From the NCBI GenBank assembly GCA_903903715.1, contig CAIUZX010000475.1, positions 1 through 12,677 on the forward strand: a DNA stretch of 12,677 bases, read 5' to 3'. Positions 7,987-12,677 of this stretch are shown piece by piece. Source of the stretch: an uncultured Caulobacterales bacterium (GTDB lineage: Bacteria; Pseudomonadota; Alphaproteobacteria; Caulobacterales; Caulobacteraceae). A program made the position numbers and the translations under genes. Positions within the stretch are counted from its first letter, which is position 1. Each line of letters begins with the position of its first letter. Under the pieces are notes generated by a model. It searched no databases. It was not told the origin of the DNA and saw nothing but the letters and a program-made list of their open reading frames with translations.

Positions 7987-8459
7987 CAGTGGTTGTGATG
8001 CTCTTCGTTGCGGAAGCTGTCGTGGCAGCCGCCGCAGGTCTTGCCCAGAGCCATCCGCGCCGTGCGGGTCGCGCCCGCATCGCCGGTCTGCGCGGCGGCG
8101 TTATAGGCGTGCGCCGCCGTGGTGAAGGCGTCGACCGCCTTCTTGAAATCCGCCGGGCGCGACCAGATGTCCGCCTTGGCTTCGGTCTTGATGCCCGCGT
8201 CAGGTCCGCTGCCCGCCGGGAAGTGGGTGGCGAGCTCCGGCGCCAGCTTGTCCAGCGTGGCGGCGAAGGCCTTTACGTCGGCCATCGAGGGTTCCGGCTT
8301 CTTCAGCTCGTCGCCGGCGCCCTTCATGGCCTTGCCCAGCGAATGGAAATAGTCGCTACGGGCCTTTTCAACCGAAGCGGCGTCGAGGGCGTAGGCCGAC
8401 ACCGCCGTCGCCAGGACGATGGCCGCCGCGCCCGCACGAAGGGTCCAGTTCAAAGACAT
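7986..8459 (-). CDS. Secreted cytochrome c' family protein (c-prime/c-556)
   Basis: This is a periplasmic mono-haem c-type cytochrome. From the ATG at 8459 it has 157 residues: a signal peptide with probable cleavage after A24 (SAYA-LD), an all-helical body, and the haem-attachment motif C142-G-G-C145-H146 close to the C-terminus, the hallmark of the cytochrome c' four-helix bundle. R34 followed eight residues later by G42 matches the first-helix pattern of the family. By that alignment F38 occupies the distal haem position, suggesting a five-coordinate haem. The tail EEHHNH is His-rich. The ATG is preferred because GGAGA lies about 9 bases before it; a TTG at 8468 would abut that site. Cytochromes c' bind NO or CO, or relay electrons. 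The one-base overlap with the b561 gene suggests electron exchange with the membrane. A 6-bp perfect inverted repeat (CGTCGC and GCGACG, 8494-8507) lies in the leader. Confidence 0.9.
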   Translation of the reverse strand: MSLNWTLRAGAAAIVLATAVSAYALDAASVEKARSDYFHSLGKAMKGAGDELKKPEPSMADVKAFAATLDKLAPELATHFPAGSGPDAGIKTEAKADIWSRPADFKKAVDAFTTAAHAYNAAAQTGDAGATRTARMALGKTCGGCHDSFRNEEHHNH

Positions 8460-8596
8460 CGCGATCAATCTCCGTTAGCCGATCCAGGCGGCGCGTCGCA
8501 CGCGACGACCAGGACAATGCGTCGCCTGAAACTTTCCGATGAGTCGGTTAGCAGGCCTAGTGGACGAAATCTTGTTCAATATGTTGACGATATGCG

Positions 8597-10417
8597 TCAG
8601 CCGAGACGGGACACGAGCGCGTTGTACTGACGCCACAGGGCTTCGGGCAGACGATCACCGAAACGCTCATAGGCCGCCGGGATCGTCGCCGCCTCTTCGC
8701 GCCAGACCTCATGGTCCACCGACAAGAGCGTGCGGATCTGATCCGGAGTCAGGTCGAGGCCGGACATGTCCAGCGATCCGTCGGCGGGCAGACGGCCGAT
8801 GGCGGTGTCCTTGGCGGGAACGAGCCCCTCGATGCGATCGACGATCCACTTCAGCACGCGGCTGTTTTCGCCAAAGCCCGGCCAGATGAACTTGCCCCGC
8901 TCGTCCTTGCGGAACCAGTTGACGAAGTAGATGCGCGGCAGCTTGGACGGATCGCGGTCGCGGCCGATCTTCAGCCAGTGCGCATAGTAGTCGCCCATGT
9001 TGTAGCCGCAGAAGGGCAGCATCGCGAACGGGTCGCGGCGCAGCTCGCCCACCTTGTTCTCCGCCGCCGCCGTGCCTTCGGAGGCGACGTTGGAGGCGAG
9101 GAACACCCCATGCTCCCAGTCAAAGGCTTCGGTCACCAGCGGCACCGCCGACGCGCGGCGCCCGCCGAACAGGATCGCCGAGATCGGCACGCCTTGCGGA
9201 TCTTCCCACTCCGGCGCGATAATCGGGCACTGGCCCGCCGGCACGGTGAAGCGGGAATTGGGGTGCGCCGCCGGGTCGCTCGAGGCGGGGGTCCACTCCC
9301 GACCGCGCCAGTCGGTCAGTCGGGCGGGGGGCGTGTCGGTCAGGCCTTCCCACCAGACGTCGCCGTCTTCGGTGAGGGCCACGTTCGTAAAGACGCAGTT
9401 TGAGTGCAGGGCGTCGATGGCGTTCTTGTTGGTCCGCTCTCCTGTCCCCGGCGCGACGCCGAAGAAGCCCGCTTCCGGATTGATCGCATAGAGGCGGCCG
9501 TCGTCGCCGAAGCGCATCCAGCAGATGTCGTCGCCGATGGTCTCCGCCTTCCAGCCCGGCAGGGTGGGCTGGAGCATGGCCATGTTGGTCTTGCCACAGG
9601 CCGAGGGGAAGGCCGCCGCCACATACTTCACCACGCCTTCCGGCGAGGTCAGCTTGAGGATCAGCATGTGCTCGGCCAGCCAGCCCTCATCCCGGGCCAT
9701 GACCGAGGCGATGCGCAGGGCGTAGCACTTCTTGCCCAGCAGGGCGTTGCCGCCATAGCCGGAGCCATAGGACCAGATCTCCCGGCTCTCGGGGAAATGG
9801 ACGATGTATTTCTCTTCGTTGCACGGCCAGGCCACATCCGGCTGGCCCGGGGACAGCGGCGCGCCCAGGGTGTGGACGGCGGGGACGAAGAAGCCGTCGT
9901 CGCCCATGGCGTCCAGCGCCGCCTTGCCCATCCGGGTCATGACCCGCATCGAGATCGCCACATAGGCGCTGTCGGTGATCTCGACGCCCAGGGCGGAGAT
10001 CTTTGAGCCAATGGGGCCCATGCAGAACGGGATGACATAAAGGGTGCGGCCACGCATGGCGCCGCGGAACAGGCCTTTCAGGGTGCCGCGCATCTCAGCG
10101 GGTGCGACCCAGTTGTTGGTCGGACCGGCGTCAATCTCGGTCTCAGAACAAATGAAGGTGCGGCTTTCCACCCGCGCGACGTCCCGAGGGTCGGAGGCGG
10201 CGTAGAAGCTATTGGGGCGCTTGTCCGGATTCAGGCGCTTGAGGGTGCCACTGGCCACCAGTTCGGAGGTCAGCCGCTCCCATTCATCCTGCGACCCGTC
10301 ACACCAATAGATGTTGTCCGGCTCGGTCAGCGCCGCCACTTCAGCGACCCAGGCGATCAGACGCTTGTGCTTGGTAGGGGCGTTTTCCAGCCCACGGGTC
10401 AAGGTGGTTGCAGTCAC
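8597..10417 (-). CDS. pckG: Phosphoenolpyruvate carboxykinase (GTP)
   Basis: This enzyme converts oxaloacetate and GTP to phosphoenolpyruvate, CO2 and GDP, the entry step of gluconeogenesis from TCA-cycle carbon, in the cytosol with Mn2+. From the GTG at 10417 it has 606 residues, the normal length. Visible motifs are PTNNW (99-103), GSGYGGNALLGKKC (218-231, a metal-ligand lysine), the nucleotide-binding loop FPSACGKTN (270-278) with reactive C274, K276 and T277, the flexible lid ASEGTAAAENK, and NWFRKDE near the nucleotide base site. An upstream GTG at 10525 with AAGGA 5 bases before it would add 36 atypical residues. The 10417 start is preferred because TATTLTRGLENAPTKH is the usual family N-terminus and AAGTGAG lies 9 bases upstream. 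The gene stands alone; no clear terminator is seen in the 137 bp before the cytochrome c' gene. Presence of the GTP form rather than the ATP form is typical of Caulobacter relatives. Confidence 0.96.
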   Translation of the reverse strand: MTATTLTRGLENAPTKHKRLIAWVAEVAALTEPDNIYWCDGSQDEWERLTSELVASGTLKRLNPDKRPNSFYAASDPRDVARVESRTFICSETEIDAGPTNNWVAPAEMRGTLKGLFRGAMRGRTLYVIPFCMGPIGSKISALGVEITDSAYVAISMRVMTRMGKAALDAMGDDGFFVPAVHTLGAPLSPGQPDVAWPCNEEKYIVHFPESREIWSYGSGYGGNALLGKKCYALRIASVMARDEGWLAEHMLILKLTSPEGVVKYVAAAFPSACGKTNMAMLQPTLPGWKAETIGDDICWMRFGDDGRLYAINPEAGFFGVAPGTGERTNKNAIDALHSNCVFTNVALTEDGDVWWEGLTDTPPARLTDWRGREWTPASSDPAAHPNSRFTVPAGQCPIIAPEWEDPQGVPISAILFGGRRASAVPLVTEAFDWEHGVFLASNVASEGTAAAENKVGELRRDPFAMLPFCGYNMGDYYAHWLKIGRDRDPSKLPRIYFVNWFRKDERGKFIWPGFGENSRVLKWIVDRIEGLVPAKDTAIGRLPADGSLDMSGLDLTPDQIRTLLSVDHEVWREEAATIPAAYERFGDRLPEALWRQYNALVSRLG

Positions 10418-10476
10418 GCGCGCAATCTCACTTCTGTCTGCGCGAGGCGATGGGAGGGCCTCGCTCGGGAACCTAA

Positions 10477-10493
10477 TGCGCAATTTTGGCGCA
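10477..10493. promoter_or_regulatory. Imperfect palindrome before pckG
   Basis: TGCGCAA-TTT-TGGCGCA is a 7-3-7 inverted repeat with one mismatch, 60 bp before the chosen pckG start. On the minus strand a weak TTGTGC (10500-10495) precedes it and ATTAGG follows with 17 bp spacing, so it would sit between possible -35 and -10 elements. It may be an operator for carbon-source control, but the promoter elements are poor and no binding protein can be named. Confidence 0.25.
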
Positions 10494-10591
10494 GGCACAA
10501 CATCATCTGCAAAAACCGGCGCCACAATTGTCCTTGCGCCTCATTTTTATCTTATGACAACGCTGGAACTCTTGCCGTTACGTCATAGCCG

Positions 10592-10652
10592 GACCTGTTC
10601 CAGACGGGAAAATACACTATCTGTTCCGTGTATTCGCCGGAGACCTGTTCCA
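10592..10652 (+). repeat. Three CTGTTCC direct repeats before msrB
   Basis: CTGTTCC occurs at 10595-10601, 10621-10627 and 10645-10651, with starts 26 and 24 bp apart. The first and third copies extend to the identical 11-mer GACCTGTTCCA (10592-10602 and 10642-10652). The last copy lies between the Shine-Dalgarno and the start codon of msrB. The regular spacing over 60 bp suggests a regulator binding in tandem, but this is inference. Confidence 0.4.
10611..10634. promoter_or_regulatory. Perfect dyad in the msrB leader
   Basis: AATACAC and GTGTATT form a perfect 7-bp inverted repeat around a 10-base spacer. It ends just before the msrB Shine-Dalgarno (GGAG at 10639-10642). It could be a dimeric repressor site over the promoter (TACACT at 10613-10618 is a weak -10 candidate) or a hairpin in the mRNA leader. 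The middle CTGTTCC repeat lies in its spacer. Confidence 0.4.
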
Positions 10653-11125
10653 TGACCCGCCCCAGCCGTTCCGCCTCGGGATTCGACCTCACGCCCCCCT
10701 CAGATGCAGAGCGCCCGGCGCTGGAAGCCAACCTGTCCCGTGAAGAAGCGGAGGTATTGTTGCATCATGGCACAGAAGCGCCCTTCTGCGGCGGCTTGCT
10801 GAACAACAAGACCAACGGGGTCTATTGTTGTCGCCTGTGCGGTTTGCCGTTGTTCCACGCTCGCACCAAATTCGAGAGCGGTACCGGCTGGCCCTCCTTC
10901 TTCGAGCCTGCCGACCCGGACCATGTGGTGGGCATTGTTGATCGCAGCTATGGCATGGTCCGCACCGAGACCCGCTGCGCCCGCTGCGACAGCCACCAGG
11001 GTCACGTCTTCCCCGACGGCCCGCCCCAGACCCGCCTACGCTACTGCATTAATTCGGTGTCCCTGGAATTTGTCGAGGACGGCGCTCCCCTGCCCGACCC
11101 CATGGGCCGCGGCGACCGGATCTAG
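10652..11125 (+). CDS. msrB: Peptide-methionine (R)-S-oxide reductase
   Basis: This enzyme reduces the R epimer of methionine sulfoxide in oxidised proteins, using thioredoxin as the usual reductant. From the ATG at 10652 it has 157 residues and no signal peptide, so it should be cytosolic. Signature elements are the zinc-binding pairs C60-x-x-C63 (CRLC) and C109-x-x-C112 (CARC), the motif GTGWPSF (77-83), the HVFPDGPPQTRLRYCINS block with catalytic C132, and a preceding FCGGLLNNKTNGVY segment. C46 or the extra C59 next to the zinc ligand could be the recycling cysteine; which one is not clear. I chose this ATG because GGAGA lies about 9 bases before it; a GTG at 10628 would add eight residues. 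It is divergent from pckG. No msrA is adjacent. Its TAG shares a CTAG palindrome with the stop of the convergent gene. Confidence 0.95.
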   Translation: MTRPSRSASGFDLTPPSDAERPALEANLSREEAEVLLHHGTEAPFCGGLLNNKTNGVYCCRLCGLPLFHARTKFESGTGWPSFFEPADPDHVVGIVDRSYGMVRTETRCARCDSHQGHVFPDGPPQTRLRYCINSVSLEFVEDGAPLPDPMGRGDRI

Positions 11126-12201
11126 CTGCGCAGGGCGGCTTTGCGACGGCGAAGGGTCATCCCGATCCCGGCTATACTCGCCATCATCATCGCCCATACC
11201 CCCGGTTCCGGCGCGGCGGAATTCAGGTAGTTGAAACCGCTGTCCGAGGTGATGGTCGCGCCGCTGATCGGGTTGCCGGAGGAGTCATACAGACCGGTCA
11301 CGCCGCCCCACAGAAGGGTATGGGCCACGTCCACAATGCCCGACCCGCCTGCGCTGCCGCTTTGCCGGTAATATGAGCCATAGGCTGCGGCAGTGCTGTC
11401 CGCCACCAGTTCATAGGTCACGCTGGCGCTGCCGCGGGTATCGAGCTGGATACGCAGGTCCAGGTTGTGGACGGATCCCAGGCCATAGTTCGCCGTCGGG
11501 CTGCCCGGATAATTGGTGTCCAGTCGCGCACAGGCGATCCGAGATCCAAGACCGACCGTTGAACAGGCCGCATCGAAACTGGACGCGCTGATACCCGTTG
11601 CAATGACGGTCAGCGCCGCGGAAGCGGAGTTCTGAAAATAGGCGCTCGAACCGTTGGGTCCGCTCATGTTGATCGTAGAGGCCAGAATGGTCGTCGCCGA
11701 GTTCGAGCCGTTCAGCAACAACCGCGCCGTGATGTATCCACCGCCATGATAATTGAGCGCTGAAACATGCAGGTTATCAGACCACACCGCCGTGGCCTCA
11801 GACTGCCCGGACCCGCCATCCAACCTCGACGAGAGATTGCCCAGTGAATCGACCAAGACGGCCGTGACGCTGGCCGTGCTGGCAGACGACACGGCGAGGT
11901 GACCCGGCGCCGCGAAGGCATAGGCGCTGGCCGAGGCTGCATCGCCGGCGCCAGCCGAACTGCTGCTGGCCGTCAAAACACTCTGAGTGGGGTTTGAGAT
12001 TGAATGATTATCCAAGTGGCTAGGACTGCCAAGGTTGGTTCCAGCAATAGCGGAGACGCTGGCGCTGGTTGTCGCGGCGACGGCCGGAGCGGCGGAAATG
12101 GCGGCAACGGCCATCGCCCCGGCGACGCCCCCCCAAAGGGCTGCGGTCGCCCCTCGCACGTCCGCTCCCCGAATAGCTACCCCGCCCTTTTGGATACGCA
12201 T
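11122..12201 (-). CDS. PEPxxWA-CTERM sorting-domain protein, exported
   Basis: This is a 359-residue exported protein of unknown function. It has an N-terminal signal peptide (hydrophobic stretch about 19-42, probable cleavage after A42 or A43), a Ser/Ala/Gly/Thr-rich beta-type body with few charged residues and only two cysteines (C213, C224), and a C-terminal sorting signal. The signal is P331-E332-P333-G-V-W-A-M-M, then a hydrophobic helix and the Arg/Lys cluster RRRK. This tripartite end is the alphaproteobacterial PEPxxWA-CTERM pattern, recognised in other systems by an exosortase and linked to surface display or matrix export. No exosortase gene is in the window. The segment just before the signal (HTLLWGGVTGLYDSSGNPISG...) resembles the tail of other such proteins. 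The ATG at 12201 is preceded by AGGGG about 10 bases upstream; a GTG directly before it is the alternative. The role of the body domain is not recognised. Confidence 0.85.
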   Translation of the reverse strand: MRIQKGGVAIRGADVRGATAALWGGVAGAMAVAAISAAPAVAATTSASVSAIAGTNLGSPSHLDNHSISNPTQSVLTASSSSAGAGDAASASAYAFAAPGHLAVSSASTASVTAVLVDSLGNLSSRLDGGSGQSEATAVWSDNLHVSALNYHGGGYITARLLLNGSNSATTILASTINMSGPNGSSAYFQNSASAALTVIATGISASSFDAACSTVGLGSRIACARLDTNYPGSPTANYGLGSVHNLDLRIQLDTRGSASVTYELVADSTAAAYGSYYRQSGSAGGSGIVDVAHTLLWGGVTGLYDSSGNPISGATITSDSGFNYLNSAAPEPGVWAMMMASIAGIGMTLRRRKAALRS

Positions 12202-12233
12202 CACAACGGCCCCTGGAATGAATTCAGGGAGAT

Positions 12234-12254
12234 TGACACAAGCCTGAAGTGTTA
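12234..12254. promoter_or_regulatory. Dyad before the PEPxxWA-CTERM gene
   Basis: TGACAC and GTGTTA (6 bp, one mismatch) flank a 9-base spacer 33 bp before the start. CCCTG (12211-12215) and CAGGG (12225-12229) form a second short inverted repeat that covers the ribosome-binding region. Either could be regulatory; both are short enough to be chance. Confidence 0.2.
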
Positions 12255-12284
12255 ACCATATACCTCAAGGCACATTTTTGCTCT

Positions 12285-12309
12285 GGCGGCAGCCCGGTTG
12301 AGGCCCGCC
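12285..12309. other. GC-rich hairpin between NTF2-like and PEPxxWA-CTERM genes
   Basis: GGCGG-CA-GCC pairs with GGC-CCGCC around a 7-base loop, leaving a 2-base bulge. On the minus strand it follows the NTF2-like stop by about 20 bp, but no T-run comes after it, so it is not a canonical terminator. Confidence 0.25.
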
Positions 12310-12329
12310 CCCACATTGACAGCAGATCG

Positions 12330-12632
12330 CTAGAGCAGCCCCGTAAACCGGCGGCATTCCACGCTGCCGGTGCAGGCCAGCGCCACATAGGCTTCTGACT
12401 TCACGGTCCAACGGCCGTCCGTCTGGATCCACATGGCCAGATAGACCCCCGTCAGCCGCATCTCCCCGTCGGCTTCCTTCCAGCGCCCGACCCAATGCCC
12501 GGTCTCCGCAGCCTTTGCCCCGCCAGTGCTGACCTGCACCCGGTCCGTCAGGCGCTCATAGGCGATGAAGCCGGGATCCTTGGCCACATCGGAAGCGATG
12601 ATCGACGCGGTAGCGTCCGGCCCGGCCGACAT
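12330..12632 (-). CDS. NTF2-like/DUF4440 protein, C-terminal part of a probably frameshifted gene
   Basis: The open frame of 100 residues from an ATG at 12632 looks like the C-terminal two thirds of a DUF4440 or SnoaL-like (NTF2 fold) protein. It has DPGFIAYERLTDRV, AAETGHWVGRW and the strand pattern MRLTGVYLAMWIQTDGRW followed by KSEAYVALACTG, with the family's Trp and aromatic positions. As written it lacks the first helices, so it is too short to fold as a full cone. Upstream, a TGA at 12654-12656 closes this frame, while another frame reads FDPDYHVIRGATGG, just what should precede it. Removing one base from the five-C run at 12635-12639 joins the two. Alternatives are a real short protein starting at 12632, a pseudogene or a sequencing error. 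Its ligand or reaction is unknown. It lies in the same direction as the PEPxxWA-CTERM gene, 128 bp before it. Confidence 0.65.
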   Translation of the reverse strand: MSAGPDATASIIASDVAKDPGFIAYERLTDRVQVSTGGAKAAETGHWVGRWKEADGEMRLTGVYLAMWIQTDGRWTVKSEAYVALACTGSVECRRFTGLL

Positions 12633-12677
12633 GGCCCCCGGTCGCCCCGCGGATCACATGATAGTCCGGATCGAACA
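12633..12677 (-). pseudogene. Upstream fragment of the same NTF2-like gene in another frame
   Basis: On the minus strand the sequence entering from the window edge reads FDPDYHVIRGATGG and then passes the GGGGG run. It resembles the 'D-x-D-x-x-V-I-R-G' strand that precedes the helix of DUF4440 proteins. With one G fewer it continues as ATGAMSAGPDATASI into the 12330-12632 frame. The rest of the gene lies outside the window. Confidence 0.5.

Noticed and set aside
8460..8596. Search for an FNR or CRP box, ECF promoter or terminator between pckG and the cytochrome c' gene
   Set aside because: No pair of elements with acceptable match and spacing. The only clear structure is the short CGTCGC/GCGACG repeat.
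8711..10006. Two plus-strand open frames (8711-9403 and 9404-10006) opposite pckG
   Set aside because: pckG has its full set of catalytic motifs on the minus strand. These frames are Arg/Gly/Val-rich mirrors.
12265..12495. Minus-strand 76-codon frame overlapping the NTF2-like gene
   Set aside because: It overlaps a frame with DUF4440-like motifs, is out of phase with it and has no features of its own.
1..12677. Mobile elements, CRISPR arrays, tRNA or rRNA genes, toxin-antitoxin or defence genes
   Set aside because: No transposase, integrase, terminal repeats, spaced repeat array or RNA-gene sequence could be recognised. All sizeable coding regions belong to housekeeping or common accessory families.

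Overview
This is a GC-rich bacterial chromosome segment carrying ordinary, densely packed genes. An alphaproteobacterium, most likely of the Caulobacterales, fits best. Three things point there: a GTP-type (not ATP-type) phosphoenolpyruvate carboxykinase, a PEPxxWA-CTERM surface or secreted protein, and NodT-type efflux lipoproteins. The lineage is inferred from family knowledge, not from a marker gene.

Left part (1-6442, plus strand): the 3' end of one NodT-family outer-membrane efflux protein, then a complete tripartite RND multidrug efflux operon. Its order is periplasmic adaptor lipoprotein (578-1801), inner-membrane RND pump (1812-4997) and NodT-type outer-membrane channel (4997-6442). 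The last two genes share one base. A 15-bp near-palindrome at 530-544 before the first gene resembles a TetR-type operator. A terminator-like hairpin follows the operon at 6461-6484.

Middle (6443-8459): a 331-bp non-coding stretch, then a FecI-like ECF sigma factor without an adjacent FecR partner. It converges on a minus-strand pair encoding a secreted cytochrome c' family protein and a four-helix cytochrome b561-type membrane protein. That pair overlaps by one base (TGATG) and probably forms a small membrane-to-periplasm electron-transfer unit.

Right part (8597-12677): pckG (gluconeogenesis, minus strand) is divergent from msrB (repair of oxidised methionine, plus strand). The 234-bp region between them holds several short repeats and dyads. 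msrB converges on a PEPxxWA-CTERM protein gene, and the two stop codons lie inside one CTAG palindrome. The window ends in a minus-strand NTF2-like/DUF4440 gene that looks frameshifted at a run of five C.

I saw no tRNA, rRNA, CRISPR array, insertion sequence, integrase or phage gene, and nothing that amounts to a clearly new system. The points most worth a second look are the repeats and dyad before msrB, the frameshift at 12635-12639, the cytochrome c'/b561 pair, the orphan sigma factor and the operator-like site before the efflux operon.
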